48,226 nt of DNA from an uncultured Bacteroidales bacterium (GTDB taxonomy: Bacteria > Bacteroidota > Bacteroidia > Bacteroidales > Muribaculaceae): positions 1-48,226 of the forward strand of contig CACYSG010000008.1 of assembly GCA_902776955.1 (NCBI GenBank), given 5' to 3'. Shown here in pieces: positions 33,398-42,448 of this stretch (positions within the stretch are counted from its first letter, which is position 1; each line of letters starts with the position of its first letter). Under the pieces are notes generated by a model that saw only the letters and a list, made by a program, of their open reading frames with translations, was not told where the DNA came from and searched no databases. Both the position numbers and the translations under genes were made by a program.

Positions 33398-33628
33398 TTA
33401 ACTCAGGGAGTTAACGTAATTGAACAGATCCTCGACGGTACGCGTCTCGCTCAACTCATCCACATCGACAATGATGCCATATTCCTCGTCAACCATCGAA
33501 ATCAACGAGAGAAGCATCACCGAGTCCCATTCCTCAAGTTCGGAATACACGGTATCGGCCTTGATGCTGGCAGGGTCGGTCTCTTCAAAGATGTTAGCAA
33601 ATTTCTTGATAAAATCGTTTATTTCCAT
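33398..33628 (-). CDS. Acyl carrier protein 5
   Basis: 76 residues. ELEEWDSVMLLSLISMVDEEYGI carries Ser36, the phosphopantetheine site, with the usual Asp before it. Along the whole length it follows the same pattern as ACP 2 and ACP 4 (xIxxFIxxFxxxxxETDP at the start), so the three form one subfamily, with ACP 1 and 3 outside it. It directly precedes KASIII paralog 3. Confidence 0.9.
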   Translation of the reverse strand: MEINDFIKKFANIFEETDPASIKADTVYSELEEWDSVMLLSLISMVDEEYGIIVDVDELSETRTVEDLFNYVNSLS

Positions 33629-33702
33629 AATACAAATCTATGATTGATTCGTTTAGTTTCTAATATTTTTAATAACGCATTTCTTATACCCGTGCTGAAA
33701 TC

Positions 33703-34821
33703 TTATTGCGATACTTCACGATAAAATGCAAGAATGCAGTCACGCACGAAGCCCTTCTCAAATCGGGAGGCGATTAACTGGCGGGCATTGGCCGCCATCG
33801 GGGCGATGACCTCGGGATGCTCAATGAAGTTCTTCATCGCATTGTACAAGGCCTCTTCGTCTTGAGGTGGGATAATCACACCATTTTCACCGTCAATGAT
33901 AATCTCTCGCGAACCATTTATATCGGTCACGATGCTGGGCAGTCCCATCGCGCCGGCTTCGATAACGACGTTAGGGAAGCCCTCTCGATAACTCGGAAAT
34001 ACCAACGCATCGGCTTGGGCATAGAATGGCCTGACATCGGACTGCATACCTAACATTTCTATTCCGTCGCCTTGCTCGATTCGGCGGGATGTTTCTGGCA
34101 GTAACGGGTCTAATTCGTTCTCGTAACGCCCTACCAGCCACAGCTTAGTGTCGGGATGCTCCTGACGGATTCGGTCAAATGCCGAGATCAATTCATTGAT
34201 ACCCTTATCTCTGACAACTCTACCCACAAAGACGAAGATAAAACCGTCATGACTCTTTTGATAACCTTTCCCTTCGGGATTGAAGTAATCCAGATCAATA
34301 CCCTTGACGTTGCCATAACCCAGCACTTTCAACGGTTTCTTTGTGATTTTGTGACCCAAGAGATCGCTTTTCACACCCTCGCCTTCAGGGATAATGTGTG
34401 TAGCACATGAACAGATCAACCAATCGGTAAACATCAGGATGCGGCGTTTCAGACCTGTCGATGTGGGCCAAACCAGTCCCGTGAAGGTGTGGATTCTGAC
34501 AGGGACCCGTGCGAGGAAAGAAGCCAGCATACAGATAAGGCCAGCCTTGGGAGTCATCGAGTGAACCATATCGGGACGTTCACGCCTCATCACATGCCAC
34601 ATCTGCCATAAGGAACGTAAATCCTTGAAAATCGAGATTCTTCTCTCCATGGGAACTGCGATTGTCCTCACCGATTCCTTGCCTTTCAGTGAATCGAGTC
34701 CCTCTCCCGGAGCTGATATGGCAACCACCTCATGCGTTTTTGACATCTCGTCTATGACCCTTCCAAACAGGTCGGCAATAGACACGCTGACTGTGGTCGC
34801 ACAAATATACTTTTTCTTCAT
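33703..34821 (-). CDS. GT4 family glycosyltransferase
   Basis: 372 residues, GT-B fold. The C-terminal domain shows FVFVGRVVRDKGINELISAF (about 205-225) and the donor-binding SYREGFPNVVIEAGAMGLP with the EX7E glutamates. The N-terminal domain contains VHSMTPKAGLICMLAS, typical of the capsule GT4 proteins that take UDP-HexNAc or a deoxyaminosugar. It is a retaining transferase at the inner face of the membrane. It is followed by ACP 5 after 74 bp. Confidence 0.92.
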   Translation of the reverse strand: MKKKYICATTVSVSIADLFGRVIDEMSKTHEVVAISAPGEGLDSLKGKESVRTIAVPMERRISIFKDLRSLWQMWHVMRRERPDMVHSMTPKAGLICMLASFLARVPVRIHTFTGLVWPTSTGLKRRILMFTDWLICSCATHIIPEGEGVKSDLLGHKITKKPLKVLGYGNVKGIDLDYFNPEGKGYQKSHDGFIFVFVGRVVRDKGINELISAFDRIRQEHPDTKLWLVGRYENELDPLLPETSRRIEQGDGIEMLGMQSDVRPFYAQADALVFPSYREGFPNVVIEAGAMGLPSIVTDINGSREIIIDGENGVIIPPQDEEALYNAMKNFIEHPEVIAPMAANARQLIASRFEKGFVRDCILAFYREVSQ

Positions 34822-34837
34822 AGTACTATTGAATTAA

Positions 34838-35818
34838 TTATCTTACATCAAATCCCATCAGCGAGAAATTCCAGTTATCGGAATTGGCGATTCCATCAAA
34901 ACGCGATTTCTCATCCTTATTGAGCACATAGCACGTCAAGGGCAAGCGTTTGGGAACCATTCGGTCGGGCAATTTCGCCATCAGGCACTGGGCAAGATGC
35001 ATGAAGCCCACATATAAGACCGCGTCAACGTCCTCGTGGGCGGCAATATAACGGCATGCTTTGACCAGGGACCTGTAAGTTTTGTCATCTCCCGTGCGGC
35101 AATCCATCAGGTAGGCAACATCCTTGCCCTCCTCGTGGTATACCCTGTAGACGAACCGGTGCCCATCCTCATTCACTTTCTTGTATTCGCGGCCCGAAAA
35201 GCGGTTGCTGTAAGAGGGTTCGTCAACCGACATGCTGAACGGACGCCAACGCTCCTTGTTGTCGGCGATGCTTGACAAGAGCGCGTTGACCCACAGATGA
35301 ACTTTCAAGGCAAGGCGCCACAGCCTGTCGACAAATCCCGGCAATCGTTTGCCCATAGTGCGCGACAAGGTTATCGGCAGTACATAGTAGGGCAAATCCT
35401 TTACCCATGTCACCTTATTGATCTTGAGGTGGTATTCCAGTGAATTATGGTTCGGCACCCCCACCTCGATGTCAAAGCCCTCGTCGGCACACCGCTTTCT
35501 CAACGCCTTGATCATTGAGGCGAAGAGCATGATGTTTTTGCGATATTTCTTCCGCACGAATGTGCTGCCGCTGACGACGACCTTGATGCCGTTATCATAC
35601 TGTAAGGGCGTGAACACATTATAGGCCATCAGCTCGTCATCGTCGGCCAAGGCTACCGCATGAAACGCATAGCCCCATGGATTTGACACATACCAACCGT
35701 GCTTGAAGCCCTCGGCATCGGCATGAAGGCCGAACGACTCGTTGAAGCCATCCACAATCTTGGCCCACAACTCGTCGGTAATCTCGTCGGTGCGGTAAAC
35801 GATGACCTTTTGTGCCAT
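34838..35818 (-). CDS. GNAT-like acyltransferase, glycan-locus type
   Basis: 326 residues from ATG 35818 (3 bp after the upstream stop). No signal peptide. The stretch VVVSGSTFVRKKYRKNIMLFASMIKALRKRC (about 80-110) looks like the acetyl-CoA loop and helix of a GNAT domain, and GVPNHNSLEYHLKINKVTW follows as the next strand and helix. The second half lacks a clear motif. Proteins of this kind are found in Bacteroidales O-antigen and capsule loci between glycosyltransferases. The likely role is N-acylation of an amino sugar. The fold call is moderate and the substrate unknown. Confidence 0.6.
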   Translation of the reverse strand: MAQKVIVYRTDEITDELWAKIVDGFNESFGLHADAEGFKHGWYVSNPWGYAFHAVALADDDELMAYNVFTPLQYDNGIKVVVSGSTFVRKKYRKNIMLFASMIKALRKRCADEGFDIEVGVPNHNSLEYHLKINKVTWVKDLPYYVLPITLSRTMGKRLPGFVDRLWRLALKVHLWVNALLSSIADNKERWRPFSMSVDEPSYSNRFSGREYKKVNEDGHRFVYRVYHEEGKDVAYLMDCRTGDDKTYRSLVKACRYIAAHEDVDAVLYVGFMHLAQCLMAKLPDRMVPKRLPLTCYVLNKDEKSRFDGIANSDNWNFSLMGFDVR

Positions 35819-35820
35819 AT

Positions 35821-36987
35821 TCAACGAGCGGATGTAATCTTGTTCAGGAAATCCAGCATGTGCTCCCTAACGATGGAATGCTCGAAATTCTCAACCACGA
35901 ACGCCCGTGCCGCTTTACCGAAGCGGCGTGCTTTCTCGCGGTCAAAGAAGGATGCGATGGCGTTGGCTATCGACTCGGGGGTGATATCACAATAGACGCC
36001 CGTCTCGTTCTCGACAATCGAGTCGATGCAGCCTGTAGCGCGCGAAACGACCACCGGCAGTTCCATCGCCGATGCCTCCAGCACCACTGTGGGGAACCCC
36101 TCGCGGTAGGACGGCAACACAAACACATCCATGACGGTATAGTAGTTCTGTATCTCGCTATAGTCAACCTTGCCGGTGAATATCACGTGCTGGGATTCCT
36201 TCAAAAAACGGATGGTCGCTTCGGGGATGGCATCGCGCTTCTCGGGATCGCCGATGACAAACAGTTTAACGGATTTGTCGGGATAGCGCTCATGCAGCAG
36301 GCGGATGGCATCCGTCAGTTCCTCGATTCCCTTGTCATGAACGAGTCTGCCGCAGAATCCGACGACAAAATCATCGGTTGTCAAGCGATATTTACTGCGG
36401 ATTTCCTCGGTGACTGATGCGGGGACATTCTGCGGATTAAATTTGGTCAACGCCTGAACGCCATTCGCCGTTCCCTTACCCAGGATATGCTGTTTCCGGG
36501 GCTTATCTATACCCAGGTTCACCCGGCTTTTCATCACCGACGGGCTGACGCACAGCACATGGGTGGCGCACATCGAGCAAATGCGGTTCTCGGTGGCGAA
36601 TATCTTCTGTTTCAGGCCCGTCATCGTGTCCTCGAGCACGCCATGGGCCAACACGATGCGATACCGTGCACCAGCCAGCCATCCGGCAATCATGCCATAG
36701 AGAACGCCCTTGGACTGATGACCGATGACCACATCTATCTTATGCCTGCGGATATACCGGTAAATCGTCCACATGTTCTTGAGGTCCTGAACGGGTTTTA
36801 TCGCCCGCGGGATTTCTAACGGGTAATAGCTCGCACCCTCGCCCTCGGCGAACTCAGCGACACCGCTCATCGGCGTGCTGATCAGATGCATCCCATAGCC
36901 TCCTTTTTCCCTGAGATAGGACAACTGGTCGCCAATAAACGCTATTGCCGACGTTCCCAGAGGCATGATTTCAAGAACCTGTAACAT
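35821..36987 (-). CDS. GT4 family glycosyltransferase
   Basis: 388 residues, GT-B fold. VVGFCGRLVHDKGIEELTDAI and LPSYREGFPTVVLEASAMELP (EX7E) mark the donor site. The acceptor half has VVIGHQSKGVLYGMIAG. It resembles the GT4 at 33703-34821 in general plan (REGFP motif, CATH region after the hydrophobic patch). It transfers a sugar to the growing lipid-linked unit. It is 31 bp after the GT2 gene upstream. Confidence 0.92.
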   Translation of the reverse strand: MLQVLEIMPLGTSAIAFIGDQLSYLREKGGYGMHLISTPMSGVAEFAEGEGASYYPLEIPRAIKPVQDLKNMWTIYRYIRRHKIDVVIGHQSKGVLYGMIAGWLAGARYRIVLAHGVLEDTMTGLKQKIFATENRICSMCATHVLCVSPSVMKSRVNLGIDKPRKQHILGKGTANGVQALTKFNPQNVPASVTEEIRSKYRLTTDDFVVGFCGRLVHDKGIEELTDAIRLLHERYPDKSVKLFVIGDPEKRDAIPEATIRFLKESQHVIFTGKVDYSEIQNYYTVMDVFVLPSYREGFPTVVLEASAMELPVVVSRATGCIDSIVENETGVYCDITPESIANAIASFFDREKARRFGKAARAFVVENFEHSIVREHMLDFLNKITSAR

Positions 36988-37018
36988 AAAAAGATGATAG
37001 GTGTTGCCTAGTTGGGCT

Positions 37019-37921
37019 TCACCTGTTGATATTCATTTTTGAATTGTTTTTCACTTTATGGCGAATCAGCAAATAGAGTGCCACACCGCTGGGAATGCAC
37101 AGCACGGTCATCAGTTTCTTGGGGCTTTCCTGAATAAAGCGCCAGTTGCGGCTGATGATGCTACTTGACACATAATGGGTGCACACCATCAGTTTGCGTT
37201 TCAAGCTATGGGCCAACAGCATCTCGGTTTTGCGATAAAAGGCCATGCCCCGAGGATTGCGCCAATACTGCTTGAACATATTGAAGCTGGAACCGTCCTG
37301 CTGATACTCAACGATGACCAACGGCTCATTGAGCACGGCAAGTTCGTAATCCTGGTCGATGAGCATGTACTTATAGCCCAGACCCACATAACGTTCACCC
37401 TCAAACAGGGGGTACTCGGGATAACGGGTAATCACGTCGGTGCGGTAAACAAGCTTTTTGTCGCCCCTGCCGCCTGCCTCATAGAAGCCCTGCAAAGTCG
37501 TTCTTTTCATGCCCTCGGGGAAGGGGACGCCGATGACATTTCCGTCCTGGGTCACGTCCAGACCGATCAGTCCGGCCAATTGGTCATTGCCATTCTCCCG
37601 CCAGCATTTCAATATCTTTTCTACGGCATCATCAGGCATGTAGTCGTCGCTGTCAATACAGGTGTTGAGCAGCGTGTGGATATTGCGGTAGGCGGTATTG
37701 TGGGCCCCATGCATGCCCTGATTCTCCTGGTATATATATCGGATGGGTATCTTCCCCTCGGCAATCCAGCCCTCCACCAGTTGACGGGTGTTGTCGGAAC
37801 TGCCATCATCAACGACGAGCCACTCAAAGTCCTTTGACGTCTGTCGGCAAAGGCTCTCGTACGTTCGTCCGATGGTATGGGCCCGGTTATAGGCCGGAGT
37901 GAATACTGTTAATGTAGCCAT
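37019..37921 (-). CDS. GT2 family glycosyltransferase
   Basis: 300 residues. TLTVFTPAYNRAHTIGR (3-19), VVDDGSSDNTR (36-46) and TCIDSDDYMPDDAV (87-100) are the GT-A nucleotide and metal sites. After the GT domain a hydrophobic helix (about 265-288, VLCIPSGVALYLLIR) may anchor it to the membrane. This FTPAYNR type is common for UDP-Gal/GlcNAc transferases in Bacteroidetes capsule loci; the exact donor cannot be told. Confidence 0.9.
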   Translation of the reverse strand: MATLTVFTPAYNRAHTIGRTYESLCRQTSKDFEWLVVDDGSSDNTRQLVEGWIAEGKIPIRYIYQENQGMHGAHNTAYRNIHTLLNTCIDSDDYMPDDAVEKILKCWRENGNDQLAGLIGLDVTQDGNVIGVPFPEGMKRTTLQGFYEAGGRGDKKLVYRTDVITRYPEYPLFEGERYVGLGYKYMLIDQDYELAVLNEPLVIVEYQQDGSSFNMFKQYWRNPRGMAFYRKTEMLLAHSLKRKLMVCTHYVSSSIISRNWRFIQESPKKLMTVLCIPSGVALYLLIRHKVKNNSKMNINR

Positions 37922-37963
37922 ATTATCTAGTTTAATGGTATTCTGTTCTTAATCATTTCTTCA

Positions 37964-39028
37964 TCACAGCGAGCGGTACAAATCGAGGTACTTTTCGGCC
38001 GTGATGGATATGTCATAACGATGAGCGGCCTGCTGGCAACGAGTGGCCACGTCACGATAAACATCAGGATGCTCACAAAGCCACTGGATTCTTTCAGCCA
38101 GGGCCTTATCGTCTCCAGCGGGGAACAATTCGCCTGCCCCGCCGACGATATCATGCAAGCCGTCCACGTCGCTGGCGACAAAAGGTCGACCCGAAGCCAT
38201 CCCCTCGACAGCCACCAGCCCGAAGCCTTCCCAATGGGACGAGAGCACGTTGACGTCACTCTGCTCCAAGAGGTCGGGAACATCCATGCGCACCCCCATA
38301 AAAGTCACCTTTTCGTCGAGTCCCAAGTCATGGGCCTGAGCCTTAATTTCAGCCTCAAGGTCACCGCCGCCCACAAGCCGCAGATGATAGTTATCGGGCA
38401 AGCGGGTCATGGCTTTCAACACCGTTTCGTGATCTTTCTCGGGCCTTAAGGCGGCCACCATCGTAATCACAAACTCATCCTTGCCCGTGATGTCCTTGAC
38501 AGGTCGAACAAAGCGCTCGATATCCACCCCGTTAGAAATCAGGGGGAAATTGTATTTCTTGCCGACGTATCGTTGAAGATTGTCACGCGAGATGTCGCTG
38601 ATGCACACGGTTGCCGAGTAACGGCTGTACATCCATCGGTCAATGGGCTTGAACCACCACTTGTCACGGCGCCTGTTGTTGGAACTGTGCTCGGTGGCGA
38701 CCAACTTGGCCTTTGACGACGTCAGCATCTTGGCCAGAGGCACATACATCTGGCAAGCCGTGTTGTGCGCATGAATGATATCGTACCCGTTGAGGAACTT
38801 ACGCATCCTGGGGATACGGTTCGGGTTGTATATGTCATTGGTCATGGCCAGCCATTTCACGCCGATGCCATGCTCAATGAGGCTCTTCTTGAAGGGAGTA
38901 TCAACCCCGTTGAAGAGCAACAGGTCCACCTGATTCTTGCCGCCGTCGGTCAACCGAGGTAACAGATCAACCATCAACCGCTCTGCCCCACCGGTATATA
39001 ACGATGTGATAACGTGAAGAATCCTCAT
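37964..39028 (-). CDS. GT4 family glycosyltransferase, tandem copy 2
   Basis: 354 residues, GT-B. GGAERLMVDLLPRL (13-26) at the N-terminus and SHWEGFGLVAVEGMASGRP (EX7E) in the C-terminal half. It shares long identical blocks with the gene directly upstream (39046-40134), for example in MRILHVIT, LLLFNGVDTPF, KPIDRWMY and ATDVDGLH-like stretches, so the two are a tandem duplication. Small changes in the acceptor half (KYNFPLISNGVDIERF against PMCVINNGVNVQRF) suggest different acceptors or donors. Gap 17 bp. Confidence 0.92.
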   Translation of the reverse strand: MRILHVITSLYTGGAERLMVDLLPRLTDGGKNQVDLLLFNGVDTPFKKSLIEHGIGVKWLAMTNDIYNPNRIPRMRKFLNGYDIIHAHNTACQMYVPLAKMLTSSKAKLVATEHSSNNRRRDKWWFKPIDRWMYSRYSATVCISDISRDNLQRYVGKKYNFPLISNGVDIERFVRPVKDITGKDEFVITMVAALRPEKDHETVLKAMTRLPDNYHLRLVGGGDLEAEIKAQAHDLGLDEKVTFMGVRMDVPDLLEQSDVNVLSSHWEGFGLVAVEGMASGRPFVASDVDGLHDIVGGAGELFPAGDDKALAERIQWLCEHPDVYRDVATRCQQAAHRYDISITAEKYLDLYRSL

Positions 39029-39045
39029 GCGTCAATCAATAGCTA

Positions 39046-40134
39046 TCACATGGACAAGCTGCGGTACAAATTGCTATACCCCTCGGCCATCACCGTGATG
39101 TCATATCGTTGAGCCCGCTCTTGACAAGCCTCGGCCACCTTGCGGTAGCGTTCAGGATTCTCGCAAAGGTCACGGATCTCATTGGCCAGAGCAACGTCGT
39201 CATAATGCGGAACAAGCACACCGGCACCAGATACAATCTCGTGCAGGCCGTCAACATCAGTAGCGACAAAGGGGTGCCCTGACGCCATGCCCTCAACACT
39301 TGACAGGGACAAACCCTCCCAATGTGACGAGAGAACGACGACATCGCTATTCTCGAGAATGCCGGGGATATCCATTTGGTTGCCCATAAACTCCACACGG
39401 TCACTCACGGACAATTCCTTGCTAAGCTCTTCGAATTGCGGCCTGATGATACCATCGCCCACCAATTTTAATGTGTAATTCTCGGGCAAATGGGTCATCG
39501 CTTTTATCAAGGTAGCGTGATCCTTTTGTTCCCTGAAAGCCGACACCATGGCAATAACAAACTGTTTCTTCCCGGCTACGTCGGCGACCGGTCTCATGAA
39601 ACGCTGCACATTAACACCGTTGTTGATCACACACATGGGAACCTCAATTCCGAGATGGGCTTTCAGATTCTCCATCGTTTTTTCTGAAATGCAAACCACC
39701 TTGGAATATTGCCTGTACATCCATCTGTCAATAGGCTTGAACCATGCCATATCGCGACGGCGATTGGTCGTATTGTGCTCTGTCGTGACCAACTTCACCT
39801 TGCCCCCGAAAAGCGCCCGTGACATCGCCGCATAGAGCTGGCAGGCAGTATTATGGGTATGGATGATATCGTAGTGACGCAGGTATTTGCGCATTTTCAC
39901 GAAATTCCAGGGATTATAAACCCTAAAACGATATTTCTTCACATCATGCCCATGCGAGAGTTCGTGAATCTTTATTCCCTGCCTCTCAAGTTCGGCCCTG
40001 AAAGGGGTATCCACGCCATTGAATAAAAGCAACTCAACATCATGGCCCAGATTTCGCAACCGTGGCAGCAAATCGACCATCAAGCGCTCTGCTCCACCGG
40101 TGTCCAACATCGTTATCACATGAAGTATTCTCAT
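39046..40134 (-). CDS. GT4 family glycosyltransferase, tandem copy 1
   Basis: 362 residues, GT-B, same architecture as the next gene: GGAERLMVDLLPRL at the start, IHTHNTACQLYAAMSRAL, HNTTNRRRDMAWFKPIDRWMY, and SHWEGLSLSSVEGMASGHP as donor site. The pair was made by duplication and has drifted mainly in the first 90 residues. It is a retaining transferase acting on the lipid-linked oligosaccharide. It follows the GT2 pair after 62 bp. Confidence 0.92.
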   Translation of the reverse strand: MRILHVITMLDTGGAERLMVDLLPRLRNLGHDVELLLFNGVDTPFRAELERQGIKIHELSHGHDVKKYRFRVYNPWNFVKMRKYLRHYDIIHTHNTACQLYAAMSRALFGGKVKLVTTEHNTTNRRRDMAWFKPIDRWMYRQYSKVVCISEKTMENLKAHLGIEVPMCVINNGVNVQRFMRPVADVAGKKQFVIAMVSAFREQKDHATLIKAMTHLPENYTLKLVGDGIIRPQFEELSKELSVSDRVEFMGNQMDIPGILENSDVVVLSSHWEGLSLSSVEGMASGHPFVATDVDGLHEIVSGAGVLVPHYDDVALANEIRDLCENPERYRKVAEACQERAQRYDITVMAEGYSNLYRSLSM

Positions 40135-40196
40135 TTTATTCTCTGTTTATAGTTAGTCACAGGCGATAATTGATACATCCTGTTCCCGGTATCCAC

Positions 40197-41294
40197 TTAT
40201 CGTCTAGGGCCAATCAATTTATGATATCCCTCAATAATTGCGTTAACCGTATTCAATACCCTGTGTCTAGTAGAGCCAAACACCTGTTTTTTCACATCAA
40301 CAGCATGATTGTACATTCCTTCATAGTCCCTGCTGATCAACAGTTGTGTGCCCTTGTCCTGTACGTCCTTGTCTTTATAGAAATCTATCAGCCTCGACGT
40401 GAAATCACGGGATCCGATATCTTGCTTGAAGAAGGCTATCACAGCATCCCTGTCGGTGTGGTTAAAAAACATCATCTGAGCCGCGTGATAGTAAACGCAG
40501 TTCACATATTCCTCAAATAAATAAGTATAACCCCGGTCGTAGCCGAACTCATCCAGCAACTTCAACCTCTTGTCCGACAAGACGAATATCTCAGGGAAAA
40601 AGCGGTTGTAATGATCGACCGTGCCCCCAAAGCGATAATAGTACACCGGTTCGTCGGTGCGATACATCGACGTCAAATAGGGGAACAACTTGACATTAAA
40701 GTACTCGTCACCCGCCATGCAGGGCATCTCGGGCGAGAACAGTTCGGTCTCCTGGAAAGCCTTGTCGACGACACTTTTTTTGTACAAGCGCGCCCAGATG
40801 GTCACAAGGAATACCGTATTGGCAAAGTAACCGTTATAATAGTCATCAAACAGGCGCGGTATCCTCACAACCTCGTTGACAGGGAAGGTGCCATAGACCT
40901 GTTTTCTCATGAACGGCCCGAGCTTTCTTATCACCGAGCCCATCACCAGATCGACGTCGTGCTCCTCGATGAGTCTTACCATCGTCTCGACCGCGTTTGC
41001 CGTTAACATATCATCATTGTCGATGAACGTGATGTACTTTCCCGTGGCATTCAGGTAGCCGTCACGTCTTGCAAACGACGTTCCCTCGTTTTTCTTATTG
41101 ATCATCTTGAAACGAGGGTCCTTATCGACCCACTTCTGGGCCCTTGACAAGGTGTTGTCGGTTGACCCGTCGTTCACGATGATGACTTCGATGTTGCGAT
41201 ATGTTTGATTGGCGATGGATTTCAGGCAGGCATCCAGATAATACTTCTGGTTATATACCGGCACGATAACGCTCACCAAAGATGACTGATTCAT
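40197..41294 (-). CDS. GT2 family glycosyltransferase, tandem copy 2
   Basis: 365 residues from ATG 41294 (a TTG at 41318 is in frame but adds only eight residues). VSVIVPVYNQKYYL (7-20), IVNDGSTDN (39-47) and TFIDNDD (89-95; DNDD variant) define the GT-A site. The C-terminal half is helix-rich with many Tyr and Arg. It is a clear paralog of the gene upstream (41321-42409), with the same length, the same FDxYYxxxFxxT...SKL/ARLYKKSVxD blocks and YYYR(F/Y)GG motif. Gap 26 bp. Confidence 0.92.
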   Translation of the reverse strand: MNQSSLVSVIVPVYNQKYYLDACLKSIANQTYRNIEVIIVNDGSTDNTLSRAQKWVDKDPRFKMINKKNEGTSFARRDGYLNATGKYITFIDNDDMLTANAVETMVRLIEEHDVDLVMGSVIRKLGPFMRKQVYGTFPVNEVVRIPRLFDDYYNGYFANTVFLVTIWARLYKKSVVDKAFQETELFSPEMPCMAGDEYFNVKLFPYLTSMYRTDEPVYYYRFGGTVDHYNRFFPEIFVLSDKRLKLLDEFGYDRGYTYLFEEYVNCVYYHAAQMMFFNHTDRDAVIAFFKQDIGSRDFTSRLIDFYKDKDVQDKGTQLLISRDYEGMYNHAVDVKKQVFGSTRHRVLNTVNAIIEGYHKLIGPRR

Positions 41295-41320
41295 TATTTC
41301 AGGCTTTTGCAAAATCAAGA

Positions 41321-42409
41321 CTAGAATTTACTTAAAACATTCATCACAAAGTTGCGCAATTTCCCTTTCAGCGAGTAGCGGCTGTTATAGACCAGTTGCT
41401 CGACCAAGCGATACATCCCCTCAAAGTCCCTGTTGACCATCAGGCGGATGCGTTCGCTCATGTCTTTATCAGGTGTGTAGTACTCTATCATGCGAGGGAT
41501 GATGCGCCTTGTGGAGAACTCTTTCTTGAGAAAAGCGATCACTTCGTCCTTACCCCCTTTCTTGAAATAAAGGAGCTGCTGTGCATGATAATAAACCGTA
41601 TCGGCATAGCTCCTGAACAAGGGGTCGTACCCTTCGTCTAACTTGTAATGGTCAAGGAGATCCAACCGTATATCGGCCAGCGTGAACAAGGACGGATAAC
41701 TGGGGCTGAACCTGTTGGATGACCCGCCTCCATACCGATAATAGTAAACGGTCTCTTCGGTCCGATACATGGAACGTACATAGGGGAAGAGTTTCAAATT
41801 AAAGAAGTGGTCCTCGCCCACAAAGGGGAATTCATGGGAGCACAGTTTTGTTTCCTTCATCGCATTGTCAATGACACTCTTGCGATAAAGCTTGCTGCAC
41901 ATCATGATGGTGAAATAACCCTTGCCGAAGAAGTTCAGGTAGTATTTATCAAACAATTCAGGCTGCTTAACAACCTGATGAAAGGGGAAAGTGCCCACGT
42001 CATAGTAGTGATCCCTCTTGATAAAACCGAGCATCCAGGACATCGACCCTTGCACGATATCCACGTTCTTCTCGGTCATGTAGCCCGCCAGAATCTCAAT
42101 CGCATTCTTGGGCAGAATATCGTCACTATCGACCGGGGTGATATAATCGCCTGTCGCATGGCGGTATCCTGTCCAGCGCGCCATTGCCGCACCAGCATTC
42201 TTCTTGCTGATATACTTGATGCGGCTATCACGGGCAGCCCATTGTTGAGCAATTTCCGGGCTACGGTCGGTTGACCCGTCATTAATAACGATAATCTCCA
42301 GGTTCTTGTAGGTTTGACCGCAAACCGAGCGCATGCACTTGTCAAAATACCGTTCCTGGTTATACAGGGGTATTAATATGCTTACCAAAGGGGTTCTACT
42401 GTTTTCCAT
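41321..42409 (-). CDS. GT2 family glycosyltransferase, tandem copy 1
   Basis: 362 residues. VSILIPLYNQERYF (9-22), VINDGSTDRS (41-50) and TPVDSDD (91-97). The long C-terminal part (100-362) is shared with the gene after it and is typical of Bacteroidales capsule GT2 proteins that carry a second helical domain for acceptor binding. It probably adds adjacent similar residues in the repeat unit together with the paralog. It follows the polymerase gene by 39 bp. Confidence 0.92.
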   Translation of the reverse strand: MENSRTPLVSILIPLYNQERYFDKCMRSVCGQTYKNLEIIVINDGSTDRSPEIAQQWAARDSRIKYISKKNAGAAMARWTGYRHATGDYITPVDSDDILPKNAIEILAGYMTEKNVDIVQGSMSWMLGFIKRDHYYDVGTFPFHQVVKQPELFDKYYLNFFGKGYFTIMMCSKLYRKSVIDNAMKETKLCSHEFPFVGEDHFFNLKLFPYVRSMYRTEETVYYYRYGGGSSNRFSPSYPSLFTLADIRLDLLDHYKLDEGYDPLFRSYADTVYYHAQQLLYFKKGGKDEVIAFLKKEFSTRRIIPRMIEYYTPDKDMSERIRLMVNRDFEGMYRLVEQLVYNSRYSLKGKLRNFVMNVLSKF

Positions 42410-42448
42410 AACCGAGCGTTACAATACCTTATGCGAACAGAGCGTATC

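Noticed and set aside
33633-33640. TAGATTTG (minus strand) directly before ACP 5
   Set aside because: It fits TAnnTTTG, but there is no TTTG element at the right distance and the start site would be on the ATG itself; chance match in A/T-rich sequence is more likely.
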